This document shows, one piece after another, positions 1-8,042 of a DNA stretch of 24,930 nucleotides. Every line of letters begins with the position of its first letter. Positions within the stretch are counted from its first letter, which is position 1. Below the pieces are notes generated by a model. It saw nothing but the letters and a program-made list of their open reading frames with translations, was not told the DNA's origin and searched no databases. Made by a program: the position numbers and the translations under genes. This stretch comes from Bacteroidales bacterium (GTDB lineage Bacteria > Bacteroidota > Bacteroidia > Bacteroidales > Bacteroidaceae), in contig SFKY01000036.1 in assembly GCA_004554665.1 (NCBI GenBank), positions 1 through 24,930 on the forward strand, written 5' to 3'.

Positions 1-47
1 AGGGAAAAGACGGCATACAGCTCCCTTTGGTACAAGAATAATCGAAA

Positions 48-974
48 ATGCCAACGCAGGCAAGAATCAATGCTGAGCAAATGTTCATTAACCAACAAAA
101 GCTTGCGAATGGTTTCCGAATGAAAAGTGGTTCTGCCCCTCTGCGGGGAGCAGCGATGGAAATGCTGAAATCGGATGGTACGATTGCTAAAGAATCCCGC
201 CGGGGGGTACCAGACCCCATGACCTCCTTTTACAAGATGTGTGGGTTGTGTGCATGCTTTCCACGTCATCGTCGTTTTGGTCATTATTATCTGGGATATC
301 TGCCTTGGGATGAACCTGCACGGATAGAGATTGTCAGTGGTGCCTTCTTTATGGTGCGGCGGACTGCCCTTGACGAAGTGGGATTGCTGGATAAGGATTT
401 TTTCATGTATGGCGAGGATATCGACCTGTCGTTCAGATTGTGCAAAGGAGGGTGGGAGAATTGGTATCTTCCCCTTGAGATACTCCATTATAAAGGAGAG
501 AGCACCCAGCGGACAAGTTATCGGTATGTGCATGTGTTTTATGAAGCCATGCTGATATTTTTCAAGAAACATTATTCGCATGTGAGTATGTTTTGGAGTA
601 TACCTGTCCAGACGGCCATCTATCTGAAAGCCATGACAGTGTTGGTGCATGTGCAGTTGAAGAAGTTGCGTAAGTTGTTGAATTTGCCCATTAAGCGTGC
701 AAAAAAGCCAGTCTGCAGGTTGGTAGTGGCCGGGCAATATCAGCACTTGTGTTGTGAAATCGCCGTGCGCAATGGGTTGAAGGTGTGTGATTGGAGCAAT
801 GACGATGCACATTGGGGTGAAGACAGGGATACGTATGTCGTGTATGACACCGACAGTCACAGTTATGAGGAAATATTGCATGCTTTTGCTGCCCATCCAC
901 ATCCTCATGTGAAGATGGGTATCTTTCATCCCAAAACAAATATTATTATGACAGAAAGGGGAGCTTTGTTATGA
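48..974 (+). CDS. GT2-family glycosyltransferase, C-terminal part; N-terminus missing or replaced
   Basis: From about residue 34 this reads as the C-terminal half of a Bacteroidetes GT2 glycosyltransferase, which transfers a sugar from a nucleotide donor during polysaccharide or glycan synthesis at the inner membrane. Visible landmarks are a DGTIAKESRRG segment (43-53), the acceptor-loop stretch IEIVSGAFFMVRR (93-105) and the GEDIDLS motif (122-128), whose acidic residues lie in the GT-A active site. The N-terminal Rossmann region with the DxD metal and nucleotide site is absent. Residues 1-33 do not resemble the family, and an in-frame TAA sits at 37-39, so the gene is truncated, rearranged or misassembled upstream of about position 147. 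The last ~100 residues are less conserved and carry no motif I recognise. The stop overlaps the next start as ATGA (971-974), which implies translational coupling. The family call is firm; the start at 48 is only the first ATG in frame. Confidence 0.75.
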   Translation: MPTQARINAEQMFINQQKLANGFRMKSGSAPLRGAAMEMLKSDGTIAKESRRGVPDPMTSFYKMCGLCACFPRHRRFGHYYLGYLPWDEPARIEIVSGAFFMVRRTALDEVGLLDKDFFMYGEDIDLSFRLCKGGWENWYLPLEILHYKGESTQRTSYRYVHVFYEAMLIFFKKHYSHVSMFWSIPVQTAIYLKAMTVLVHVQLKKLRKLLNLPIKRAKKPVCRLVVAGQYQHLCCEIAVRNGLKVCDWSNDDAHWGEDRDTYVVYDTDSHSYEEILHAFAAHPHPHVKMGIFHPKTNIIMTERGALL

Positions 975-1486
975 ACGGGGAGTTGCCAAGGGTACGGTTG
1001 CGGGCTATGGAACCGGAAGATTTGGATATCCTGTATAGGATAGAAAATGATATGTCTCTGTGGGATGTGGGTAATACCAACGTCCCTTACTCACGCTACG
1101 CACTGCATGATTATATAGCGCATGCTTCGCATGATATTTATGCAGACAACCAGGTGAGGCTGATGGTAGAGAACGCCGATGGCCAAGCGGTGGGAATCGT
1201 GGATTTGGTCAACTTTAGTCCCAGACATTTGCATGCCGAATTGGGGATAGTCATCGAGCGGGCTTGCCGTGGAAAGGGCTATGCCAGGGCGGCATTGAGA
1301 CAGGCGGTGGACTATTCACGCTCCATATTGCATCTGCATCAGTTGTATGTAATCGTAGACTGCCACAACGTGATAGCACGTCAATTGTTTTTGGAAGAAG
1401 GATTCACGAGTGGAATTCAGTTGAAAGATTGGCTGTCTGACATGAAGAATTATCACGATGCAGTATTAATGCAATTATTTCTATAA
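971..1486 (+). CDS. GNAT-family N-acetyltransferase
   Basis: A 171-residue protein of typical GNAT length. It probably transfers an acetyl group from acetyl-CoA to an amine on a small molecule or protein in the cytoplasm. The acetyl-CoA pyrophosphate-binding loop is visible as ACRGKGYA (98-105), preceded by the strand HAELGIVIE and followed by a helix. The segment VIVDCHNVIARQLFLEEGF near the C-terminus matches the usual N-x-x-(A/S)-x-x-x-(Y/L)-x-x-x-G-F pattern of GNAT motif B. The opening part (RLRAMEPEDLDILYRIEND) resembles SpeG/RimJ-like members. The substrate cannot be read from the sequence. The start overlaps the stop of the preceding glycosyltransferase by four bases, so the two are probably co-transcribed. 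No clear terminator follows; the tRNA-Asp promoter begins 17 bases later. Confidence 0.85.
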   Translation: MNGELPRVRLRAMEPEDLDILYRIENDMSLWDVGNTNVPYSRYALHDYIAHASHDIYADNQVRLMVENADGQAVGIVDLVNFSPRHLHAELGIVIERACRGKGYARAALRQAVDYSRSILHLHQLYVIVDCHNVIARQLFLEEGFTSGIQLKDWLSDMKNYHDAVLMQLFL

Positions 1487-1502
1487 AAAAGTTGCGAAAG
1501 AA

Positions 1503-1534
1503 TTTGGTGGATACAAAAAATATGCTTACCTTTG
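1503..1534 (+). promoter_or_regulatory. Bacteroidetes-type promoter for tRNA-Asp
   Basis: A TTTG -33 element at 1503-1506 and a TACCTTTG -7 element at 1527-1534 are separated by 20 bases, matching the consensus used by the Bacteroidetes primary sigma factor. The predicted transcription start near 1540-1545 lies upstream of both the partial and the complete tRNA-Asp copy, so the transcript would contain both. Confidence 0.8.
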
Positions 1535-1564
1535 CACTCGCAATTGAGAAATAAGGCTCATTAA

Positions 1565-1614
1565 GGTGCGTTAGTTCAGCTGGTTAGAATACATGCCTGT
1601 CACGCATGGGGTCA
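1565..1614 (+). repeat. Partial tandem duplicate of the tRNA-Asp 5' part
   Basis: These 50 bases are identical to 1618-1667, the first 50 bases of the functional tRNA-Asp gene: 5' acceptor strand, D arm, anticodon arm and variable region. The copy lacks the T arm and the 3' acceptor strand, so it cannot fold as a tRNA. It sits between the promoter and the intact gene. TCA occurs at both edges of the duplicated unit (1558-1560 and 1612-1614), which suggests microhomology-mediated or slipped tandem duplication, with one A lost at the junction (TTAA becomes TTA). Confidence 0.9.
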
Positions 1615-1617
1615 TTA

Positions 1618-1694
1618 GGTGCGTTAGTTCAGCTGGTTAGAATACATGCCTGTCACGCATGGGGTCACGGGTTCGAGTCCCGTACGCACCGCCA
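1618..1694 (+). tRNA. tRNA-Asp (anticodon GTC), CCA encoded
   Basis: The cloverleaf is complete. The 5' acceptor strand GGTGCGT pairs with ACGCACC at 1684-1690, the discriminator is G at 1691, and CCA is encoded at 1692-1694. The anticodon GTC is at 1652-1654, and the T arm contains GGTTCGAGTCC. The gene is directly preceded by a partial copy of itself and followed by a strong hairpin terminator. Confidence 0.97.
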
Positions 1695-1695
1695 A

Positions 1696-1744
1696 AAATA
1701 TGAGCTCTCACATTTTTTTGATGTGAGGGCTCATATTTGTTTTG
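1696..1744 (+). terminator. Rho-independent terminator after tRNA-Asp
   Basis: An 18-bp stem (1696-1713 with 1721-1738; one G-U pair, otherwise perfect) encloses a 7-base loop and is followed by GTTTT. It begins two bases after the tRNA CCA end. Confidence 0.85.
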
Positions 1745-1816
1745 CCAGCATGTGTATCTTCTAATGGGTGCAAGTGCCGTTGCCGTAGGTGCTGGGAGAA
1801 TATAGGGTGGTGCCAC

Positions 1817-1858
1817 AAAAAAAAGAGATAAAAGCCAGTGTGTGGCATTTATCTCTTT
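1817..1858 (-). terminator. Rho-independent terminator after tRNA-Ser
   Basis: On the minus strand a 16-position stem (1858-1843 with 1837-1822, one A/T-flank mismatch) with a 5-base loop is followed by a run of T (complement of 1824-1817). It lies ten bases past the tRNA-Ser 3' end. The arms are AT-rich at the base, so it could also act on the plus strand. Confidence 0.8.
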
Positions 1859-1867
1859 GGGTGTTTG

Positions 1868-1956
1868 CGGAAGATGAGGGATTCAAACCCCCGATACCCG
1901 GAAAAGGGTATACCGGATTTCGAGTCCAGCGCATTCGGTCACTCTGCCAATCTTCC
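1868..1956 (-). tRNA. tRNA-Ser (anticodon CGA)
   Basis: An 89-nt class II tRNA. The acceptor strands GGAAGAT and ATCTTCC pair fully, with G as discriminator at 1868. The anticodon CGA lies at 1922-1920 in the loop CTCGAAA on a CTGGA/TCCGG stem. A long variable arm of the serine type follows, then a T arm with GGTTTGAATCC. CCA is not encoded; the next bases are CAA. Confidence 0.95.
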
Positions 1957-1967
1957 TAAAAGCGTTG

Positions 1968-1998
1968 CAAAATTACGATTATTTCCGATAATAACAAA
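1968..1998 (-). promoter_or_regulatory. Bacteroidetes-type promoter for tRNA-Ser
   Basis: Read on the minus strand, TTTG (1998-1995) and TAATTTTG (1975-1968) are separated by 19 bases, which is close to the Bacteroidetes consensus. The tRNA 5' end lies 12 bases downstream. The promoter lies just after the stop of the upstream addB-like gene, so the tRNA is independently transcribed. Confidence 0.75.
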
Positions 1999-2004
1999 GA
2001 AAAA

Positions 2005-4884
2005 TCAAATTTTTTTTGAATCCAATCGGCATAATTGTCGATATACGCAACTTTCGCATCGTTTGCCGTCGGATGTGGGGGAGAACGGAAGCGCGGGATT
2101 GAAGATATTCTGCAGCACCTGTTCCAATCCTTCCCTGAACGGCAACTCGTAATCTGTGGCTCTGACCATCTTCTCCTTGTCGAGCATGAGCGTCGGGTCA
2201 TAATCTCGGGCCGATGTGTGCTGTATGAAGATGAGGGCGGGGCTTACGGGGAGCTGTCCAGGGTTGAGCTTCCGGTCATGACTTACGATGAGCGCATATA
2301 GAAGCGTCTGCAGATAGTAGTTGGTGTGTTTCTGCTGATAGGCTTCGCCCGAGAATATTTCGTCGATGGCATAGGTCTTCCTTGTCGGCAGTTTGCCGGT
2401 CTTATAGTCTATCACCCTGATACGGCGCCCATCGGTCTCTGTCTCGATTTCGTCCAGTCTGTCTATGATGCCGTGGATGCCTATTTCGCGCGTGCCTCGG
2501 GGCGTGGAGAAGGTGAGTGTGTCGGCAACCTCCAGTTCCAGTCCCTTTATGGTAAAAGGTGCCAGTTGGCAGTCTATCTTCAGTAGCTGGTGCAGATAAC
2601 TTATCACCACGCCGCGGTTGATGAGCTGCAGTCCGTTATATTCGGGACGGAAAGATGGGTCGTTGATGTTGAACAGTTCTTCGCGGAACACCCTGTCCAC
2701 GATAATCTCTATCTGCTCGGGATGGGCCAGCAACTCCTTGATGGCGCTCTCTGTGATGGTGTTGCCGTTGGCTGTCAGGCGTGTATAGACCAGCTCGGCA
2801 CTGCGGTGGAAGATATTGCCGAAGACACGACTGTCTATCTTGTCCTCATCTTCCTCGTCGGGTTCCTTGATTCCTTCCACCACATTATAGTAGAAGCTGA
2901 GCGGGCAAAACAGGTATCGGTTGATGGCAGTGGGCGACAACTTTGGTATCTGGTCGAGCCTCTCCATGATGCCTTCTGTCTTCTCCACCTCTACGGGTTG
3001 GCTTGCGCGTGCTGTCTGTCCCGTCTGTATGGCCAGTTGACGTATCTGGTGCCTGCTCTCTACCAGCATCTGTAACATGAATCGGCTCATCTCGCCCGTG
3101 TGTCCATCTTCCGTAGCGTTGTTGTAGAGCAGCGTGATGTCTGTGGCGCGCTGCAGCAGGCGGTGGAAGTAGTAGGCATAGATGGCCACCTTGTTGTCAA
3201 TGGTGGTGAGTCCGTGAGCCTTTCGGATGGAGTGGGGGATAAACGAGGCATCGTTTACCCCTTTGGGCATGTTGCCCTCGTTGCACGAGAGTACCAGCAC
3301 GTGTTCAAAGTCCAGGTTGCGTGTCTCCAGTACGCCCATGATCTGCAGTCCCACGGCAGGTTCGCCGTGAAAGGGTATCTGGGTGCTGGCTATGAGCTGG
3401 CCGATGAGCCGTTCCAGCGTGACGAGATCTATTTTCAGGTCGCCGTCGGCTATCAGCGTGGCCAAGCGGTTGACCAGCGTGTGCGTGCGGAAGACCGATT
3501 CTTGGAAAAACGGGTCTTCCTCGTCCTTGCCTCCGGCACCGATACGCTTGAGTATGTCGAGCATCCACTGGGTAAGGCGCAAGTTGAAAGGTGTATCCCC
3601 GTCTTCTAAGTTGGCAAAGAGCATGCCGAGCCCTTCGTCGACGGCCAACTGCTTGCGGGTGGGATAAAACCGCTTGTGCCGCTCGAGGTCATCGAGCAGG
3701 TCGGCATACTTCTCAGACAGGTAAGGGATGTAAGGATGGGTGAGAATGGATTTTACAAACGAGAGCCGGTACTTGTCTGTGCCCACTATGTGACCTTGTG
3801 TCTGCACCTTGACCATCATGTCTACGAGCGAAGCGGCCGGAGACTGTGCCAAGGGGAAGCCTGTGGTCACATTCACCTTTTCTACCTCGGGTGGAAGACT
3901 GTGTATGACGGCTTGCAGCAGCGATTCGTCGCAGAGTACGATGGCTGTCTTGCGCCCATCGGCTATCCGATGGTTCTCGCGGAGCCATTCGGTCACGTAT
4001 CGGGCCTGTGCATTTTCGGTCGTAGCGGCTATATAGGTGATCCGCTTGTCTTTGCCGAACTGGTTGTATAACTCCCCGTCGGTGTCTGTGAGTTCATTAG
4101 GAAACTGCTGTATGTATTGGTGTATGTAGTGGCCGGCCTCGTTGCCCTGCAGATAGTAACGGTCGTAGTCCCAGTAGAAGAGGGCTTTGTCCATGCCTTG
4201 CAGGTGCCTGAAGAGTTGCTGCTCTGCGCGCTGCAGCACATTGAATCCCACGAATATGTACTTGTCGTACTCGAACGACAGCTGCTCGTTGGTGGCCACT
4301 TCCCGATAGATACGGCCCTCGTAGGCCAGTCCCTGTTGGGCCAGCAGGGTGTTGAACCGGTCGTATATCTCTCCAAATCGCGCCCACAGGTTCATGAAGC
4401 GCTTTTTCAGTTCTGTATCATGGTCGTCGGTGAAGTTGCTGAAGAAGCGTTTCAGTATCTCTTTCTGCTCATCGCTCAGATAGTCGGTATTATCCAGCTC
4501 GTGCAGGTCTTTCAGATTGGCGAATACCTTGTGTGGGTCGGCCATGTTCTTATCAATGTCGTCAAAATCGGCCAGCAGCAGTTGCCCCCAGCCGTAGAAG
4601 TGGTCCAGCGTCTCGTCTGTCCCCGTCACTTCCACAAACGAGTGGTACAGATCGCACACCAGTTTGATGGGGTCGGCCACCTCCAAGGAAGCATGGTGCC
4701 TGAACAGGTCGCTGATGGTGGTGTATCGGGGACTCCAGATGGGGCGGTCGGCCATTCGGGCCAGGTATTCGTTCATGAAGAGCGCCGCACGCTTGTTGGG
4801 GAAGACGACAACGATACGCGAAAGATTGTGTCCGAACTTTCTGTCCAAGTCTTTGGCTACATATTCCAAAAAAGTCTGTCTCAT
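2005..4884 (-). CDS. addB: AddB-like PD-(D/E)XK nuclease subunit of the AddAB recombination complex
   Basis: A 959-residue partner of the preceding helicase-nuclease. AddAB processes double-strand breaks into 3' tails for RecA loading. The N-terminal part keeps helicase-like sequence (VVVFPNKRAALFMNEYL, 25-41) but lacks the Walker A GKT, as expected for the non-translocating AddB arm. The C-terminal domain is a RecB-type nuclease: H693 in FGNIFHR, D808 in IIDRLD, D826 and K828 in VIDYKTG, then YYLQTLLYA (856-864). Four cysteines (C660, C943, C946, C952) have the spacing of the AddB 4Fe-4S staple, the last three as CESCVYRQLC. The start overlaps the addA stop as ATGA, so the pair is translationally coupled. 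AddB is inferred from gene pairing, the lost Walker motif and the iron-sulfur cysteines. Overall sequence similarity to firmicute AddB would be low. Confidence 0.88.
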   Translation of the reverse strand: MRQTFLEYVAKDLDRKFGHNLSRIVVVFPNKRAALFMNEYLARMADRPIWSPRYTTISDLFRHHASLEVADPIKLVCDLYHSFVEVTGTDETLDHFYGWGQLLLADFDDIDKNMADPHKVFANLKDLHELDNTDYLSDEQKEILKRFFSNFTDDHDTELKKRFMNLWARFGEIYDRFNTLLAQQGLAYEGRIYREVATNEQLSFEYDKYIFVGFNVLQRAEQQLFRHLQGMDKALFYWDYDRYYLQGNEAGHYIHQYIQQFPNELTDTDGELYNQFGKDKRITYIAATTENAQARYVTEWLRENHRIADGRKTAIVLCDESLLQAVIHSLPPEVEKVNVTTGFPLAQSPAASLVDMMVKVQTQGHIVGTDKYRLSFVKSILTHPYIPYLSEKYADLLDDLERHKRFYPTRKQLAVDEGLGMLFANLEDGDTPFNLRLTQWMLDILKRIGAGGKDEEDPFFQESVFRTHTLVNRLATLIADGDLKIDLVTLERLIGQLIASTQIPFHGEPAVGLQIMGVLETRNLDFEHVLVLSCNEGNMPKGVNDASFIPHSIRKAHGLTTIDNKVAIYAYYFHRLLQRATDITLLYNNATEDGHTGEMSRFMLQMLVESRHQIRQLAIQTGQTARASQPVEVEKTEGIMERLDQIPKLSPTAINRYLFCPLSFYYNVVEGIKEPDEEDEDKIDSRVFGNIFHRSAELVYTRLTANGNTITESAIKELLAHPEQIEIIVDRVFREELFNINDPSFRPEYNGLQLINRGVVISYLHQLLKIDCQLAPFTIKGLELEVADTLTFSTPRGTREIGIHGIIDRLDEIETETDGRRIRVIDYKTGKLPTRKTYAIDEIFSGEAYQQKHTNYYLQTLLYALIVSHDRKLNPGQLPVSPALIFIQHTSARDYDPTLMLDKEKMVRATDYELPFREGLEQVLQNIFNPALPFSPTSDGKRCESCVYRQLCRLDSKKI

Positions 4885-7800
4885 ATCACTTCTTCTATTT
4901 GGTTACTGTACACGTACCAGAGATATCCCTTGACGTGTGGATGGCCCATGTCCTTGATAAGCTGCATGTATGCCAGCACCTGCTGCCTGTATGCTGCACT
5001 CGGGCGGCCGAACTTGAAGTCGACGACCACATACTGGTCGCCGTCTGTCATTACCCTGTCTGGCCGGTGCTCCACCACTTGGCCGGTGAGCGGGTCTACA
5101 TGCAGGATGGTGCACTCGTTGAAGAGTGTCCAGCTCGCAGAGAACCATGCACGCACTTTAGGGTGTTCCAGTCGCTTACGCAACATGGCGCACAGGTCTT
5201 CCTTGCGTAGGTCGTCGTCGTAGAGTACACCGTCAAACTCCAGTTGGCGGAGCGCCTGGTCCACATCGTCCACGGTCCTGATGGTCGAGAACACACGGTG
5301 CAGGATGCTTCCCGTCTTTACATATCGTTTTTGGGTCTCCTCGTTTTCGTCTCCTTCTACAAAATCCTTGCTCTTGTTGCTCTGCTTGAAGTTGGTCTTG
5401 TTGTCGAAGCTCTCTATGGTCTCCATTCTGTAAGCCGTCACGGGACGCAGGAACACGTTGTCGCTGCTGTGGGACCGGTCTGTGTGGTGGATGGCCAGTT
5501 TTCCGTACTCCATGACAATGGTGTCCTTGCGGTCGGACACATCGCCCGAATACGTCGCACCGAGTGCCTGACAGAGTGGGTCTATGACCGTCTCTATCAG
5601 TTGCGATCGGAGGTTGGCCTCGCCACGTCTGCCGAAGACAAACAGACTCTTGGCGGCACGGGTGAAGGCCACATAGAGCAGGTTCATGTTGTCCACACGG
5701 TTTTGCAGATGTTCATACAGGTAATCTTTCTCGTAGATAGTGCCCATCATGCGCCGCTCGCTGAAGTCTACGGGTACCAGAGGCAGCTCGTTGAAGGGAG
5801 TTTCGGTGGGTGTACACCATATCGTGCTGCCGGCAATCTCCAGCCGCCAGTCACACGAGGGGATGATGACATGGTCAAACTCCAGTCCCTTGCTCTTGTG
5901 GATGGTGATGAGCCTGATGCCGTCGACCTCGCTGCTCTGTATGGTCTTCTCGTGCAGGGTGGCATCCCATTCTTCGAGAAAACCGTCGATGCTGGGTGTG
6001 TGGTCCGTGAGGTATTTTCCGAGTTGGTCAAAGAATGCCAGCACATACGCATTCTGCTCATGGTGCCCGTTCAGGTGGAAACGGCTGTACAGATGTTCGG
6101 CCAAATCGTACAGGGGCATGGTGAGTAGCCGGTTGCGCTCCTCCATCAGTCCGCTGTCTATATGCAGTGCCTTGAGCAATGCCTTGTCCAGCTGGTTGTC
6201 GGGATGTGCCAGATGGCGCAATCCGCTCACCAGCGTGTTTACGGCTTGCGAGGCATCGAGCCTGAAAGCCTCGTCAGACACCAGGTTGATGTCGGGGCGA
6301 TGCGTCATGAAGTGACTGGCTATATCTTGGATGGTGGTGTTGGAGCGTACCAATATGGCTATCTGGCGGGCTGTCGCTCCCTGTGCCATGAGCATGTCGA
6401 TGGTCTCGGTGATGCGCTCCATCATCTGTGCCTGATAGTCTTCTGTGGGCATCAGTTCGATGTGTACCAGCCCGCTGTCTTCCTGCCTCTTGGCTTCTTG
6501 GCGTACATCCTCGTAAGCGCGTAGCAGTGCCTGTGCCTGATCTGCATCTTGTGTGGCAAGCGATTGGTATTCTTGTGCTGCCGCCAGATGGAAAAACTCG
6601 TTGTTGAAGATCACGATGTTTTTCTCAGACCGGTAGTTGGTGCAGAGCGATCGGATGTCCAACTGCATCTCTGGTCGCGGAAACTCGTTTTCTATGCCGT
6701 TGAGCAGCCGCCAGTCGCCGGAGCGCCACCGGTAGATGCTCTGCTTGACGTCGCCCACTATCAGGTTGCCGCCATCCTCATGGCTCATGCACTCTTGCAG
6801 CAGCACCTTGAAGTTTTTCCATTGTACGGTGCTGGTGTCCTGAAACTCGTCTATCATGACGTGGCGGAGCTGTGTGCCTATCTTCTCGAAGATAAAGGGC
6901 GAGTCGCTGTCTTGTATCAGGGCGTGCAGCAGCGTCTGTGTGTCGCTCAGCAAGAATCGGTTGGCCTCGGCGTTCAGGATTCTCACTTTTTCCTCGATGC
7001 TGCCGAGCAGGCGCAACTGGTTCATGTGCCGCAGCGTGAGGTCGGCCGACTTGTACAGCCGCATCTGCTGCACACGCTGTCGCTCGGTCTCGTTGAGGTG
7101 TTGGAGCAGTATGTCGTTCACCAAGTCATAGATTGGGTTTCCGGGCACCTGTTCTTTTTTCTTCACCCATTTCCCGGGGTCGTCCATAGCGGCTTTGACC
7201 GTGGCGGTGAGCACGTCCTTGTCATCGTATTTGCCGTTGCGTAGTTTCAGGAAGTAGCCACAGACCCCTCGCGTGCCGTTGGAGAAGTCTGCAATATCCA
7301 GATTGTTTTCCTCCAAAGTGTCGAAAAAAAATTCGATGTAATGGTTGAGCACGTTGAGCGATTCTTGTTTGATGGTATTCATCTCCCGGGTGAAGTGGTC
7401 GAAGAAGTCCTGCTCATGTAGTACGGCAGTAAGCGCCCGGTTGTGTTGCTTGTAGAAGTCCTTGAAGATGTTTTCCCCAAACCTTTTGATCAGTCCTATC
7501 ACGTTCCATCCCTTATCTTCGGATATGTTTTCACGCACATACTGCATGATCCAGATAAAGATGCGGTCCTGCATGCGTAGGCTGTCTATCAGTTCGTCGA
7601 CAGCCTGTTGTTCCACTTGGTAGTCATTGAGCCCGATGCGCAGGTTGGCGGTCAAGTCCAACTCGCGTGCCAGATTCCTCAGCACACTTTGGAAGAAGGT
7701 GTCTATCGTCTCCACCCTGAAGTAGTTGTAGTTGTGCAGCAGCAGGTTGAGTGCCGTGCCTGCCTGTACAGCAGCCTGCTCTGGGGATATGCCCAGGTCC

Positions 7801-8042
7801 TCTGTGATGCGTGCCATATAGCCGGCCGAATCGGGTAGTTGTTTCCACAGGCCATAGAGTTGGCTCAGGATACGCATCTTCATCTCCTCCGTAGCCTTGT
7901 TGGTAAAGGTCACGGCCAGCGTGTTGCGGTAGCAGCTGGGGTCTGCTATGACCAGCTTCATATATTCCACGGCCAGTGTGAATGTCTTTCCCGACCCTGC
8001 GCTTGCCTTGTAGACCGTCAGTGGTTTCTTTTGGTTTACCAT
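4881..8042 (-). CDS. addA: AddA-like UvrD/Rep-family helicase-nuclease
   Basis: A 1053-residue superfamily 1A helicase with a C-terminal nuclease. It is the ATP-driven motor of the AddAB end-resection complex. The helicase motifs are complete: Walker A ASAGSGKT (13-20), Ia TLAVTFTNKAT (41-51), II DEFQDTS (398-404), III GDVKQSIYRWR (430-440), IV TNYRS (468-472), V ITIHKSKGLEF (712-722) and VI LYVAFTRAAK (789-798). The nuclease domain has GSILHRVF (911-918), RPDRVM with D995, VVDFKFG with D1008 and K1010, and YRQQVLAYMQLI (1018-1029). Both domains look catalytically intact. The ATG at 8042 overlaps the stop of the upstream DUF5686 gene by seven bases, and the stop overlaps the addB-like start by four. 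RecB is an alternative family name, but the paired AddB-like gene and the absence of recC/recD favour AddA. Confidence 0.92.
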   Translation of the reverse strand: MVNQKKPLTVYKASAGSGKTFTLAVEYMKLVIADPSCYRNTLAVTFTNKATEEMKMRILSQLYGLWKQLPDSAGYMARITEDLGISPEQAAVQAGTALNLLLHNYNYFRVETIDTFFQSVLRNLARELDLTANLRIGLNDYQVEQQAVDELIDSLRMQDRIFIWIMQYVRENISEDKGWNVIGLIKRFGENIFKDFYKQHNRALTAVLHEQDFFDHFTREMNTIKQESLNVLNHYIEFFFDTLEENNLDIADFSNGTRGVCGYFLKLRNGKYDDKDVLTATVKAAMDDPGKWVKKKEQVPGNPIYDLVNDILLQHLNETERQRVQQMRLYKSADLTLRHMNQLRLLGSIEEKVRILNAEANRFLLSDTQTLLHALIQDSDSPFIFEKIGTQLRHVMIDEFQDTSTVQWKNFKVLLQECMSHEDGGNLIVGDVKQSIYRWRSGDWRLLNGIENEFPRPEMQLDIRSLCTNYRSEKNIVIFNNEFFHLAAAQEYQSLATQDADQAQALLRAYEDVRQEAKRQEDSGLVHIELMPTEDYQAQMMERITETIDMLMAQGATARQIAILVRSNTTIQDIASHFMTHRPDINLVSDEAFRLDASQAVNTLVSGLRHLAHPDNQLDKALLKALHIDSGLMEERNRLLTMPLYDLAEHLYSRFHLNGHHEQNAYVLAFFDQLGKYLTDHTPSIDGFLEEWDATLHEKTIQSSEVDGIRLITIHKSKGLEFDHVIIPSCDWRLEIAGSTIWCTPTETPFNELPLVPVDFSERRMMGTIYEKDYLYEHLQNRVDNMNLLYVAFTRAAKSLFVFGRRGEANLRSQLIETVIDPLCQALGATYSGDVSDRKDTIVMEYGKLAIHHTDRSHSSDNVFLRPVTAYRMETIESFDNKTNFKQSNKSKDFVEGDENEETQKRYVKTGSILHRVFSTIRTVDDVDQALRQLEFDGVLYDDDLRKEDLCAMLRKRLEHPKVRAWFSASWTLFNECTILHVDPLTGQVVEHRPDRVMTDGDQYVVVDFKFGRPSAAYRQQVLAYMQLIKDMGHPHVKGYLWYVYSNQIEEVI

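Noticed and set aside
1565..1694. tRNA-associated integration site (att duplication from a mobile element)
   Set aside because: The duplicate is of the 5' part and is directly tandem with no element between; att duplications usually repeat the 3' part and flank an insertion.
1838..2152. 104-codon plus-strand reading frame
   Set aside because: It crosses the antisense of tRNA-Ser, its promoter and the addB end.
4117..5223. A 368-codon plus-strand reading frame across the addA/addB junction, and similar long ones at 5244-6128 and 6549-7244
   Set aside because: They lie opposite intact AddA/AddB coding sequence with full motifs, have no family features, and reflect codon bias of the real genes.
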